Shown here: positions 21,576 through 32,984 of the stretch, in pieces
Numbering within the stretch: the stretch's first letter is position 1
How the letters are laid out: each line of letters opens with the position of its first letter
Notes under the pieces: model-generated
Databases searched by the model: none
What the model saw: the letters and a program-made list of their open reading frames with translations, nothing else
Told to the model about the DNA's origin: nothing
Source: Elephas maximus indicus
Lineage: Eukaryota; Chordata; Mammalia; Proboscidea; Elephantidae
Length of the DNA stretch: 64,000 nt
Direction: 5' to 3'
Assembly (NCBI RefSeq): GCF_024166365.1
Contig: NC_064821.1
Coordinates: 49,999,093 to 50,063,092 of the forward strand
Position numbers and translations under genes: made by a program

Positions 21576-22029
21576 CAACTCCTGAGGGAGCAGGAGAACA
21601 ATGGGATACAGACCCCAAATTCTCATAAAAAGACCATACCTAATGGTATGACTGCGACTAGAGGAATCCCAGAGACAATGCTCCCCAGAACTTCTGATGG
21701 CACAGGACAGGAACCATCCCCGAAGACAACTCATCAGGCATGAAAAGGACTGGTCAGTGGCGGGGAGAGAGATGCTGATGAAGAGTGAGCTAATTAAATC
21801 AGGTGGACACTGGAGAGTGTGTTGGCAACTCTTGACTGGAGGGGGGATGGGAAGATAGAGAGAGAGGGAAGATGGCAAAATCGGCACGAAACGAGAGACT
21901 GAAAGGGCTGACTCAATACGGGGAGAGCAAGTGGGAGAAGGGAGTAAGATGTATGTAAACCTACATGTGACAGACTGATTGGAATGGTAAATGTTCACTT
22001 GAAGCTAAACAAAAATTAATTAAAAAAAA
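21576..22029 (+). mobile_element. 5'-truncated L1 3' UTR, sense, with target-site duplication
   Basis: About 450 bases of the lineage L1 3' UTR ending in an A tract (22022-22032). Flanked by AAAGAATGTCTGTTTT at 21560-21575 and 22030-22045, a perfect 16-bp duplication that overlaps the A tract end. Confidence 0.93.
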
Positions 22030-22062
22030 AAAGAATGTCTGTTTTGAGCATAGTGCTCTTTT

Positions 22063-24618
22063 TTTTTTTAATTTTTATTGTGCTTTAAGTGAAAGTTTAT
22101 AAACCAAGTCAGTCTCTCATACAAAAACTTACACACACCTTGCCATATACTCCTAGTTGCTCTCCCTCTAATGAGACAGCACACTTCTTCCCTCCACTCT
22201 CTATTTTCGTGTCCATTCAGCCAGCTTCTGCCCTCGTCTGCCCTCTCATCTCTTCTCCAGACAGGAGCTACCCACATAGTCTCATGTGTCTACTTCCTCC
22301 AAGGAGCTCACTCTTCACCAGTATCACTTTCTATCCCATAATCCAGTCCAATACCTGTCTGAAGAGTTGGCTTTGGGAATGGTTCCTGTCTTGGGCTAAC
22401 ATAAGGTCTGGGGACCATGACCTCTGGGGTCCTTCTAGTCTCAGTCAGGCCATTAAGTCTGGTCTTTTTACACGAATTTGGGGTCTGCATCCCACTGCTC
22501 TCCTGCTTCCTCAAGGGTTCTCTGTTGTGTTCCCTGTTAGGGCAGTCGTCGGTTGTACCTGAGCACCATCTGGTTCTTCTGGTCTCAGGCTGATACAGTC
22601 TCTGGTTTATGTGGCCCTTTCTGTCTCTTGGACTCATAATTACCATGTGTCTCTGGTGTTCTTCATTCTCCTTTGCTCCAGGTGGGTTGAAACCAATTGA
22701 TGGATCTTAGGTGGCCGCTTACTAGCATTTTAGACCCCGGACGCCACTCTCCAAGGTGGGATGCAGAATGTTTTCTTAATAGATTATATTATGCCAATTG
22801 ACTTAGATGTCCCCTGAAACCATGGTCCCCAAACCGCTGCCCCTGCTACTCTGGCCTTTGAAGCATTCATTTTATTCAGGAAACTTACTTTTGGTTTAGT
22901 CCAGTTATGCTGACCTCTCCTGTATTGTGTGTTGTCTTTCCCTTCGCCGAAAATAGTTCTTATCTACTACCTAATTAATGAAAACCCCTCTTCCTCCCTC
23001 CCTCCCCACTCTCGTAAACATCAAAGAATATTTTATTCTCTGTTTAAACTATTTCTTGAGTTCTTATAATAGTGGTCTCATACAATATTTGTCCTTTTGC
23101 AACTAATTTCACTCAGCATAATGCCTTCCAGATTCCTCCATGTTATAAAATGTTTCACAGATTCGTCATTGTTCTTTATCAATGTATACTATTCCATTGT
23201 GTGAATATACCATAATTTATTTATCCATTCATCCATCGATGGGCACCTTGGTTACTTCCATCTTTTTGCTATTGTAAACACTGCTGCAATGAACATGAGT
23301 GTGCATATATCTGTTTGTGTAAAGGCTCTTATCTCTCTAGGATGTATTCCAAGGAGTGGGATTGCTGGATCATATGGTAGTTCTATTTCTAGCTTTTTAA
23401 GGGAGGGCCAAATCGATTTCCAAAGTGGTTGTACCACTTCACATTCCCACCAGCAGTGTGTAAGTGTTCCAGTCTCTCCACAACCTCTCCAACATTTATT
23501 ATTTTGTGTTTTTTGGATTAATACCAGCCTCGTTGGGGTGAGATGGAATCTCATTGTAGCTTTGATTAGCATTTCTCTAAGGACTAATGATTTTGAGCAT
23601 TTCCTCATGTATCTGTTAGCTACCTGAATGTCTTCTGTAGTTAAGTGCCTGTTCATATCTTTTGCCCATTTTTTAATTGGGTAGTTTGTCTTTTTGCTGT
23701 TGAGTTTTTGCAGTATCATGTAGATTTTAGAGATCAGACACTGATCAGAAATGCCATAGCTAAAAACTTTTTCCCAGTCTGTAGGTAATCTTTTTACTCT
23801 TTTGCTGAAGTCTTTAGATGAAGATAAGTGTCTGATTTTTAGGAGCTCCCAGTTATCTAGTTTCTCTTCTGGTGTTTGTGCATTGTTATTGATGTTTTAT
23901 ATTCTGTTTATGCTATATTTTACAGCTCATAGCATTGTTCCTATTTTTTTCTTCCGTGATCTTTTTCGTTTTAGGTTTTATATTTAGGTCTTTGATCCAT
24001 TTTGAGTTGGTTTTTTTGCATGGAGTGAGGTATGGGTCTTGTTTCATTTTTTTGCAGATGGATATCCAGTTATGCCAGCACCATTTGTTAAAAAAACTGT
24101 CTTTTCCCCATTTAACTGTTTTGGGGCCTTTGTCAAATATCAACTGCTCATATGTGGATGGATTTATGTCTGGATTCTCAATTCTGTTCCATTGGTCTAT
24201 GTATCTGTTGTCGTACCAGAACCAGGCTGTTTTGACTACTGTGGCGGTATAACAGGTTCTAAAATCAGGTAGAGTGAGGCCTCCCACTTTATCCTTCTTT
24301 TTCAGTAATGCTTTACTTATCCAGGGCTTCTTTCCCTTCCATATGAAGTTGGTGATTTTTTTCTCCATTTCATTAAAAAATGTTGTTGGAATTTGGGTCA
24401 GAATTGCATTGTATCTATAGATGGCTTTTGGTAGAACAGATATTTTTTCAATGTTGAGTCTTTCTATCCATGTGCAAGGTATGTTTTTCCACTTACGTAT
24501 GTCTCTTTTGGTTTCTTGCAGTGGTGTCTTGTACTTTTCTTTGTATAGGTGTTTTACATTTCTGGTAAGATTTATTCCTAAGTATTTTATCTTTTGGGGG
24601 GCTACTGTAAATGGTACT
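22063..24618 (-). mobile_element. 5'-truncated L1 (ORF2 3' part plus 3' UTR), antisense
   Basis: Runs from a T tract at 22063 (tail) to the interrupted ORF2 at 24618, 2,556 bp. Flanked by GCATAGTGCTCTTTT (22048-22062) and GCATTGTGCTCTTTT (24619-24633), one mismatch. On the minus strand 23913-24368 encodes the late ORF2 region ([23 protein letters not shown]) and 23252-23719 the C-terminus (KDMNRHLTTEDIQ, WRGCGETGTLTHCWWECEVV, YDPAIPLLGIHP). The frames are still long but separated by stops. 22063-23000 is the 3' UTR. Confidence 0.95.
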
Positions 24619-24755
24619 GCATTGTGCTCTTTTAAAGAACTATCTATGTGGGATCAAACTGGTAATAGCACCTTGAAAGGTTAGATAGGAAGTTTAGGGG
24701 CCAGTGAGTTTATGTTAATAGAGAAGGCACAATTCAGAAAAAGAGAGTGAGAATG

Positions 24756-24888
24756 GTTGCACAACTTGAAGAATGTAACCCATCTCACTGAATTGTAGGT
24801 GTAGAAGTTGTTGAATTGCGGTATGTTCTGCTGTGCTGCTGTGTCTATTTTCAACAACAAAATAAAATAAATTATCTTTTTAAAAAAC
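24756..24888 (+). repeat. L1 3' UTR end, sense (second lineage type)
   Basis: The phrases CATCTCACTGAATTGTAGGT and GTATGTTCTGCTGTGC followed by AACAACAAAATAAAATAAA are the reverse complement of the tail of the element at 26640-27425. Confidence 0.75.
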
Positions 24889-24889
24889 A

Positions 24890-25290
24890 CTCTCCTGTCA
24901 GCACAAGTGGCAGCACGTGGCAGATTAAAGCCGATGTGGATTCAGAGTCAGGAAGGGATTCCTGTCACTCATTTACCAAATGTTTCGTGAAGACATGGTA
25001 GCCTTTTACAGTGCAGGCTGTGAGACTAGGACATCTAAAAGCCAGGCCAGAGAGGGGATTATGGTTTACTGCCCCTGCCCCCACAGCCTCTCATGCTCGA
25101 CCAAGCTTTCCAAATCTGCCCCCTCCCTCTGATCCAGCTGCTGACCCAGTCTGTACAGGATTACTGGGGGATAAAAGCTGGGATGCCTTTGGAGAAATAC
25201 TGCTTTTAATGATAAAATAATTTGTAATAGACAATAAATGATTAGAGAGGAGGCAGTGGCGTTTCAGTGGCAGATTACTTCCAGCCAGTA
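24890..25290. other. Gene-free stretch, nothing recognised
   Basis: No repeat core or coding pattern recognised between an L1 end and an RTE-derived piece. Confidence 0.45.
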
Positions 25291-25295
25291 TACCT

Positions 25296-25565
25296 CATTG
25301 CGCAGCCACCACCCATCTGTCAATGGAGGCTTGCGTGTTGCTGTGATGCTGAACAGGTTTCAGCAGAGCTTCCAGACTAAGACGGGCTTGGGAGAAAAGC
25401 GTGGCGATCTACTTTTGAAAATTAGTTAATGAAAATCCTATGGATCACAAGGGTCCAATCAGCAGCTGGTGATGGGGATGATACAGGACCAGGCAACGTT
25501 CTGCTGTACACGGGGTTGCCATGAGTTGGGGGTGACTGGACAGCAGACAACAACAACAACAACAA
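25296..25565 (+). mobile_element. Internally deleted RTE (5' UTR fused to 3' end)
   Basis: The left part (ACCACCCATCTGTCAATGGA, GCTGTGATGCTGAACAGG, CAGACTAAGACGGG) aligns with the 5' UTR of the full RTE at 13224-13410. The right part (GATACAGGACCAGGCAACGT, GGTTGCCATGAGTTGGG, CAACAACAACAACAA) is the RTE 3' end. All of ORF2 is missing. It is therefore a non-autonomous RTE derivative, about 270 bp. Confidence 0.75.
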
Positions 25566-25904
25566 AGTATATGGAATAACATAATGGCATCCATCCATGT
25601 ACCCACCACTCAGTTCTATCAACAATACTATCCTTGTGTCATATTTTTTCAAGAAATAAAATACATATTTATAAATTCTGAATATTTTCCTGGCTAAGTG
25701 TGCTATGAATATATTCATTTAGTCTGTGACTTGTTTGCTTTGTTTATTATATCTTTTGTTGTATGGAAGCATTTTTCTTTTTAATTTATTTAATCAAACT
25801 CATCACTCTTCCTTGGGTAGTTAGCGCTTTCTGTCCCTTGCTTAAGATTTCTTTACCCCAATGTCATGAGGATATTTTATATTTTCTACTAATTTTTTTA
25901 AATT

Positions 25905-25990
25905 TTCATTTTTTTTTTTAGTTGAACTTTAGATGAGGGTTTACAGAACAAACTAACTTCTCTTAAACAGTACACATCTTGCTTTATTCT
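25905..25990 (-). repeat. Short L1 3' UTR insertion, antisense
   Basis: T tract, then GAACTTTAGATGAGGGTTTA and AGAACAAACTAACTTCTC, the same tail type as 13154-17540. Confidence 0.65.
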
Positions 25991-26639
25991 ACTAAAAGTT
26001 TTAAAGCTTTGCTTTTCCTATTTAGGTTTTTAATCCACATGAAATTTATTTATTCATTTTTGCACGGTGTGAGGGAAGGACCAAATTTTTTACCATATAG
26101 TTAACCAATTTTTTTCCAGTCCCATTTATTGTTTATCATTTTCCTCTGATTTGTAATGCCAGTGCTGTCATATGTTATATTTCCATGCATGTGCGGGTCT
26201 GTTTCTGGGCTCTATTCTGTTCCTTTTGTATATTTGTATATTCTTGTGCCAACACAGTCAAATTCTAGTTAGTAGTATGAACAAGTCCCCACAACTCATT
26301 TTTCAAGGTTGCCTTGGGGATTCGTGGCTCTACTGTATCATATGAATTTTTTAAATGCAGATAGCATAGAATTATCATATGAATTTTTACACTCATCTTC
26401 TCATATTCCATGCAAAACTCTCTTGAAATTTTGATTGGAATTTCATTGCTTATAGATTAATTTAGGAAGAACTGAAATCTTTTTATTTTCTTCTTATCCA
26501 AAAATAAAAAACACCTCTCCATTTATTTTGGTCTTCTTTAGTGTGTTTCAATACAGTTTATAATTTTTTCCATACTTGTATTGTGTATCTTTTGTTCAAT
26601 TTATCCTTAAATATTTTAGTTTTTATTGATTTTTGTACT

Positions 26640-27425
26640 TTTTTCTAAATTTTATTTTTGTTGTTGAGACTATATACAGCAAAACATATACCAATTCAAC
26701 AATTTCTACATGTACAACTTAGTGACATTGATTACATTTTTCAAGTTTTCTGAGTTGTTCCTCCCTGATTAATATAAACTCACTAAAAAAAAAAAAATTT
26801 TTTTTCTCACTGCCCCCCCCAAATCAAAACCAAATCTGTTACCATCAAGTCAATTCTGACTCATATCGACCCTATAGGGCAGAATAGAACTGCCCCATAG
26901 GGTTTCCAAGGAGCAGCTGGTGGATTCAAACTGCCAATCTTTTGGTTAGCAGCCGAACTCTTAACCACCACACCACCAGGGCTCCACCAAGCTTTCTGTC
27001 TTTTGAGTTGCTGTTACCACTTTGATGCCATATAGGTAGTTCTTAGAAGAGCACAATGTTCAAGACAGGCCTTTTTATACTAGTTAAGCTAAACTATTGT
27101 TTGGTTTTAAGAAGATTTCACAGAATGTTTTGGTTTAAGTAGTTTAAGGATTATCTCAGGGCAATAGTTTCAGAAAGTCTGGAGTCCATGAAAATTTCAA
27201 CTTCTGTTCTGCACTTTCCCCCTTTTGAATAGAATTCTTCTATGACATCTTTGGTCAAAATGTTCAGTAATGGTAGCTGGGCGCCATCTAGTTCTTCTGG
27301 TTTCATGGCAAAAGAGGCAGTTGTTCATGGAGGCAATTAGCCACGCATCCCATATCCTCCTTCTGTTCCTGACTCTCCTACTTCCTCTGTCGCTCCAGGT
27401 GAAAAGAGACTAATTGTTGTGTTTA
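26640..27425 (-). mobile_element. L1 3' UTR insertion, antisense, split by a SINE
   Basis: Starts at the tail (TTTATTTTTGTTGTTGAGAC) and includes AACTATTGTTTGGTTTTAAG, GGGCAATAGTTTCAGAAAGT and GGAGGCAATTAGCCACGC. No ORF2 kept. Interrupted by an AfroSINE. Confidence 0.75.
26818..26991 (-). repeat. AfroSINE, antisense
   Basis: CAAAACCAAATCTGTTACCA, GAATAGAACTGCCCCATAGG, ACCACACCACCAGGGCTCC; short variant without the middle block. Confidence 0.93.
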
Positions 27426-27649
27426 CTGCTATTCTTAATGGCAACTTTTTAAAAATCACATTTTCTAGTTGGTTATTCCTAACAAAATAGAACACTTTGG
27501 ATTTTTGTATATTGATCTTATATCCAGAAACCTTATTAGCTCTAGTAGTGTGGCTGTATGGGTCACATTAACAGATCTTCTGATGTTCTCTCCTTGTATT
27601 CCAGGGATACATGGCTGAATTCAATTTTCTAGGACTTTATTTAGAATTC

Positions 27650-28960
27650 TTAAGAGGTGTCTTTGTACAAAATCTGTAATCTGAGGAAATGAAGGGCTGT
27701 GCAGTGACTTCATTTGTCAGAGGGGCAAAAGCCTCATGTAGAACAGGCTATTTTGCCCTTGAAACCTAGCCTTATCTGCCTCTATTAACCCACATCCTTT
27801 TCTGTGTGCTTTTGCTTAATATGTCTAGTGCTGATTGGGTATTACACCACACTCCCTACACTGCTGTCAGATTCTTTTTAGATTGAGCTCCATTGAGACT
27901 TCAAACTATTAACTACCATCCAGCTTTTTCTAACTCTCCAAGGTGCTTATCATAGTACTACTTTTGCAAAGAGCTCCAAGCTAGAGAAAAGTTGGTGTCT
28001 GCTTATGAATCGAAGACCTTCTGTTTATTAATCCATTGCAGTTTCATCTTTACTTTGTCCTTTAGAACGCTAAAAGTTGAGTTTTGCACTCAGCAGTAGC
28101 ATATTCCTTTGACTCTAGTTTTTAAAATATTATTAATAATATTAAACTCCCCCTGTTCATACAACCTTTTTTATACAGCCATTTATTGCTTTCTTTTTTT
28201 TTAAATCATTATCAGTTTTCCTCCTATTTTAATGCTATAAAATGTTATTGCTTGTACATTTTATCATAAACTATGTCACATCATTTTGCAGGTAGGTGGA
28301 GTTTAAAATCTAAATAACATGAGAAATGTTCAACGAAATGTTGACTGGAAGAACAGTATGAAGACTTTAGTGTGGGTGGAGATTTTCCGGTATCATTAGC
28401 TTAGAAAATTAATTTAGATGTTTTAGTGCCTATTTTTATAATAAGGCCTTTTACACCCAACATCACAATATTGAGTTCACAGGGGAAAAATCTGATTTTA
28501 CTTTCAATTGCTGCTAGTAAATCAACAAGCATTTCACAATCGTATAAAATAATGGTGCTTGGCATGATAATTGCACATATTTTCGTTAAATATTGCTTTA
28601 TTAAGTACTAAAGTGAACTCTCATTCAACGGTTGTAGGCTTTTCTTTTGAGCTGAACCTAGACCCGATTTTTAAAAAATCTCTTGTGTTTCTCAGGTTTC
28701 TGCGTTTGAGTAACCCTCCTTCATGGGCATCTCCCAGAGAGGAGCTCGGGTCGTTACTCGGGCTCTACAAAGCATTTTGTCCCTTATTCAGCCCCTACGT
28801 GGTACCCAAAGGAGACAAGCTGAATGCCCACTAAGTCATGCTTTTCTATTACTCATTCCGCCTTTTTTTCCCAAGGTGGCGTGTGGGAGGCGTTGTGATG
28901 GGTTCGATAAGAATAGACCAGGAAGCTTCAGCGGGATACACTCATCCCTTTGCGTGTTTC
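27650..28960. other. Gene-free stretch upstream of the CpG island
   Basis: AT-rich up to about 28680, then mixed composition. No transposon, exon or RNA gene recognised; would include any distal KIF1B promoter sequence. Confidence 0.45.
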
Positions 28961-29299
28961 AGTTCCGACCGTGCCCGTTCGGATGGTTGAACCTGAGATG
29001 TTTTCCAAACAATGACTCCACACTCAGCCGCCTCCCAAATTAAATCTCGACTCCTCCGCTGGCGTCGGGGACCCTCCACAGTCCCGCCCGCCCTACTTAG
29101 CCAATCTTTTGTCACCTTACAAGGCGGATTATCGGCTTGCCCGGGCGCGGCAGTAGTCGGCTAACGCCCTTCCGAGTCACCCAGGAGGGAACTCTGGGCG
29201 CCGGTTTCGCGCACTCCGCACCCCTGCGCCAGCTTCTGTGCCACCAGGGGGCGCTCGGGTGTCTCCGCAGCTCCTCGCAGCATCGCCCCTCCCTGGGTC

Positions 29300-29450
29300 C
29301 CCTGCGATTGGTCAGCCGCCCCGAGCTCTGCGTCTCGATTGGCTGCCATCTTTGTCAGTCGCGGGCGCTGGGGCGGGCCGAGGTGACGCGCGGCCGCCGG
29401 GCTCGGGGCGGTGTCCGGCACCGGGGGCTGCGGGCGGAGTTACGTGAGGA
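29300..29450 (+). promoter_or_regulatory. KIF1B: Proximal promoter motifs: paired NF-Y, YY1, Sp1, CRE-like
   Basis: Two inverted CCAAT boxes (ATTGG) lie at 29307-29311 and 29338-29342, 31 bp apart, close to three helical turns, a spacing common for paired NF-Y sites. A YY1-like GCCATCTT follows the second box (29345-29352). A GGGGCGGG Sp1 box is at 29370-29377, a CRE-like TGACGCG at 29384-29390, and TTACGTGA at 29440-29447. Motifs are read directly; factor binding is inference. Confidence 0.55.
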
Positions 29451-29594
29451 CAGACGCGGGGCAATCAGACGGCGGCGGTCCTGGGAGGCGTCAGCGCGCG
29501 GCCGAGCCGCTGCCCGCCCGCCGCGCCGCTACTGCCGGCCGGTCTCCGCGCCCCAACTCCCGCGCTCCCGCCTTTCCCCCCGCCGAGGCCCTCG

Positions 29595-29618
29595 ATGCCG
29601 GGCCGGGCCGCTGCGTGA
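29595..29618 (+). other. uORF 1 in KIF1B exon 1 (7 codons)
   Basis: ATG at 29595, stop TGA at 29616-29618, encoding MPGRAAA. Its stop overlaps the start of uORF 2 in the sequence TGATG. It counts as a uORF only if transcription starts upstream of 29595. Translation is not shown by sequence alone. Confidence 0.4.
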
Positions 29619-29722
29619 TGGGGCTGCGGAGTGGCGCCCTGCGGCTCTCGGTGGCCGCTCCTCGCGCAGAGGTGCGTCGGTGCCGGGCCCCGCGCGCCCC
29701 CGCGCGCCGCGGCGCCTACTGA
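29618..29722 (+). other. uORF 2 in KIF1B exon 1 (34 codons)
   Basis: ATG at 29618 followed by G at +4 and G at -3 (GTGATGG), a favourable start context. The frame encodes a 34-residue Arg/Ala-rich peptide starting MGLRSGALRLS and stops at 29720-29722, before the exon 1 donor. It therefore terminates within exon 1 and cannot fuse to KIF1B. If translated it would force reinitiation at the exon 2 ATG. Confidence 0.4.
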
Positions 29723-29914
29723 CCCGGCCGCCCGCCCACCCGCCCGTCGGTCCGCAGCGCGGCTGAGGTAAGGCGGCGGGGCGGACGGCGGTTGGCGCTG
29801 TGGCCGCCAGGTGGGGAGGGGGCCCTTCTGCGAGAGGGAGGGGTGCCCGGGCGGGGTCCAGGGGGGAGTCCCGGGCCGTGACGGGAGCCGTGAGCACTGA
29901 GGGCGCCGCCCGCT

Positions 29915-29984
29915 GGGGCACTGGGTGGGGTGCGGTGGGGTGGGGTGGAGGGGGGAAGGCTCTCGGGGGGGAGGGGGTGCAGGG
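29915..29984 (+). other. G-rich tract with G-quadruplex potential, KIF1B intron 1
   Basis: At least six runs of three or more G separated by one to six bases on the non-template strand, about 150 bp after the exon 1 donor. Such tracts just downstream of a start site favour R-loops and quadruplexes (established). Formation here is inference. Confidence 0.6.
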
Positions 29985-32984
29985 CGCCTCCCCGGCCGGC
30001 AGTGCGCTCTGGGCTTGGGTCCAGCGGCCTGCTGGGTCCCCCGCACCAGCCCTCGGTTTCCCCTGAGTGCCAGGCTTCGGCTCTGCCCAGCGGTCAGCCG
30101 ATCCGCCTGTCTGCCCGTCCCTTGGGCTTTCTGCGCAGTTTGCAGCTTGATGGGGACAGCGCGGCTCCGTTTGAAGCCGTTCTTTCTTATTTCCCCTCTC
30201 CCCTCTCCCCCATTATCTTGCTTGGCATTCGGGGCCGAGGTTGGGAATGTGGTTATGCCCTTTTGCCAGATACAGGTAGGAAAGAGCATCGCCTGGCAGG
30301 GGAGAGGCCGATGGCACAAGGACTGCAAAAAGGAGCGCTCTGGGAAGGGAGGGGGCTTGCTGGAGGCTGGCCAGCCGTGGGGAGGGGTGGTGTGGTCTCG
30401 GCGTTGAGCAGAGCCAGGCTTACTCGGGCAGCCATATTGGGAGGATGATCTGACAATTCCTTTAGGAGCCAAGTCCCGTTGCTGGAAGGCACCGAGTGAC
30501 AGCCCTGGCAGCTTTAAGGGTGACTGCCCGCACAGAAGCCAAACCGTGGAGGTTGGGAGGCAGCTCGAGCAAGCTAGTCATTGTTCATGAAACACAAAAC
30601 ATTTCTGGCCCTAAAACCAGGATGGAGCTCCCAAATCACTTTTTCTCCTTGGCGAATTGCTCAGTTAGCTTCCAAGGTAAACTGCCTTCAAGATTCCATT
30701 CTTGTCGGTGTGAAATGTTGGGTTTCTGAATTCATCTCCTGTGTCCTGTGTACGTAGAAGGCCTGGTGATGCCTTACATGTACATAGGCCTGAGGACTGC
30801 TAAGGCCAATTTACCAGTATGGAGGCCTTGAGTCAGTAGGTTGCATTGGATGGATAGATTTTCAGAGTAGCTCAAGATGCAGAGAGTAAGTAAACCAGAA
30901 TGTTCTGATAGTGACGGAGGCTTGCAGCAATATTTCTTAGGGCAGAGACTGTAATCTTTGTGGAATCTCGAGGTAGCTGAAATTAGATTGTCAACAGATC
31001 TCTTGCTCACATATCTCTTATTGCTCTAGGCAGCTGTTATGCCAACACTGAGCATGCTGCTTTGTGTCATAGCTGTGCCTGAGCCCAATGGGAGTGCAGT
31101 GATTCCATTTGAATCGGTCTGAAGAAGTGATATCATGGTGGATATTTTATTTAAAGGCTGACATTTTGTCATCTTAGCTTAGTCATAATAAAATCTTAGC
31201 TTGTGTGAAGTGGTGCTTTCTAATTAAGCTGGTATGGTTGTTGGATTACAAAGCCAGTAGAGTTATTAATGTACTGATGAAGTATGGGATACGAAGATGG
31301 CACACATGTTGGCATTGTCAAGCAGATCTTGAAATGATCAGTAACTGAGTTCAGCTTGAGCCTGTAAAGCTGCCTTTTCTTACATACTAAGCCTGGACAG
31401 GACCTGGAGGGATGGAATGCCTGCCACCTTCTTTGTGTCCTTTCTTTTCGTTCATACTGCATTTCTTATTGATTAAATTCCTGTGGTTTTCAAAACTGAA
31501 CTACTTCAACAATTTCAAGTAGGGGTTTCTAAGGAAAATCTTCACACATTTCATTTATTAAAATTAACTTATCATTAAGCTTTCCTTTTAAAACTTGGTT
31601 GAATCAAATATGTCTTTGACAGAAACTAATGTTTTTTGAAATTACATTAATGTGAGAGAAACACAAAATGTCTTTTAAAATTCCATGCCCCAGTTAAGAA
31701 ATATTTCTATTATTTTACTTTTAAAGTTACTTTATTAGTAAAAAGATCTGAAGAATTGTGATTAAATATAATTTCAACATTTGATAAAATCAGATCTGAT
31801 CGTACAGCTCTGCTGTGATTTGTACAGCTCTGCTGTGATGGTTTTTCCAAAATTTATCCAATTAAGTACAGCTTCTAAGGCTTAGAGCAGACTGTTTTTC
31901 CCTTTCAGGACCAGATATGAATGCAGTTTTCCTTTTTCTCTTGTTACTCCTTCCCACTTTTAAGTTGTGTAGGGAGTAAATGCCCAAGAAGAGTCTGTCA
32001 GCAGAGTCTCTCCAAGGCTAAAGCATTCTCACCCATTTCTCTGCTATGGTCTTTTCCTGCATACAAAGTAAAGAACAACAATGAGCTGCCTTCTTGTCTG
32101 TAAACTCCTTCCCAGGCTGCTAATCCCAACAGGTTTTCTCCGGGAATAAGCCTATCCCTTTGGTCTTGTAAACTGACATGGTTTAATTTCACAAGGCTCT
32201 GAAGTTAAATGTGTATCATGTCTACATCATGTAGTTCTCTTTGAAAGATGACCTTGTTTGAACAGATACCGGTGAATTTCTGGAGTCCGTAAAGGAATTG
32301 AATAAATATATATAATTTTAGGACTTTTGTTTTGTTTTTGCGCCTCGTAAGGATGGAAGAGAAGTTATACGAATGTGACTTGTGATAGGGAAGACTTCCA
32401 GAAGATGCCTTGGATTTGTCTGTGAGTTGGACTTTCTGGCAAGTGGCCCCATGATTCATTGGGGTTCACTTTTGCTATAGTCATTACTAGTTATTTGAGA
32501 GTGCACGTAGAACTCTTGTTCTTTACCCTCAAGGAACTTACAGTTTGCCACTTATTAATAGATACGGTGAGATAAGGTTAACCCCAGCTCCTTTCCATTT
32601 TGTACAGTTTAGTGGACTACTGCCATGCCATGGTGGTTTTCTAGATTTCCCTGCGAGAGCCTTTTTCCTCTTTGTAATGCCTTATAATACTCATTATCTG
32701 ATATGCAGTTGGTACTTTTATGGTTTGGTTTGAGGCTGTTTGTGTATGTGTTATAAGTCACAAGACTTAACGGTTGTGTCTGATGGATTTTAAAATGTTC
32801 TTATATTTAATATTACATTGTATAGGCCAAAGCATATCATTCAGCTATATTATTCTCTACCCTTCTCTTTTTCCTTGAAGACTTTAATACTTGGCTTAAT
32901 TTTCTCTTCCATCCATATTTCTGACATCATCCTATATGTCTGTGACTGTGTAGGTAAGCAACAACAAAAACAATAATGATAATA

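Larger units (their letters stand above)
25720..27650 (-). repeat. Old L1 ORF2, antisense, with younger L1 pieces inserted
   Basis: Reverse-complement L1 ORF2 is readable at 25720-25880, 25990-26640 and 27430-27650 (for example GTCCCATTTATTGTTTATCA and TATATCCAGAAACCTTATTA). Two insertions of lineage-specific L1 3' UTR (25905-25990 and 26640-27425) interrupt it. Confidence 0.75.
29450..29767 (+). other. KIF1B: KIF1B exon 1, non-coding (5' UTR; start approximate)
   Basis: A very GC-rich segment in the CpG island ends GGCTGAG|GTAAGG, a near-perfect splice donor at 29767/29768. The left edge is only a guess, placed just after the cluster of promoter motifs. The exon holds two upstream ATGs (29595 and 29618) that form short ORFs and do not join the KIF1B frame. 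The assignment as exon 1 rests on position, the donor and the known KIF1B architecture. Mapped 5' ends (CAGE or full-length cDNA) would fix the start. Confidence 0.75.
29040..30110. promoter_or_regulatory. KIF1B: CpG island covering the KIF1B promoter, exon 1 and start of intron 1
   Basis: Base composition changes sharply from AT-rich flank to G+C-dominated sequence with abundant CpG from about 29040 and fades after about 30110. This is the only such island in the window. TATA boxes are absent, which suits a dispersed housekeeping-type promoter. Long frames on both strands here are explained by the scarcity of stop codons in GC-rich DNA. Confidence 0.9.

Noticed and set aside
1-29000. UBE4B 3' exons, expected upstream of KIF1B from human synteny
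   Set aside because: No spliced coding segment or U-box-like coding pattern was seen; the region looks intergenic.
29137-29766. A 209-codon open frame on the plus strand over promoter and exon 1
   Set aside because: Starts upstream of the likely transcription start, low-complexity composition, and a stop just before the exon 1 donor; exon 1 of KIF1B is non-coding.
29465-30472. A 335-codon open frame on the minus strand across the CpG island
   Set aside because: Proline-, arginine- and alanine-rich translation typical of stop-poor GC-rich DNA; overlaps frames of similar length on both strands; no recognisable domain or splice context.
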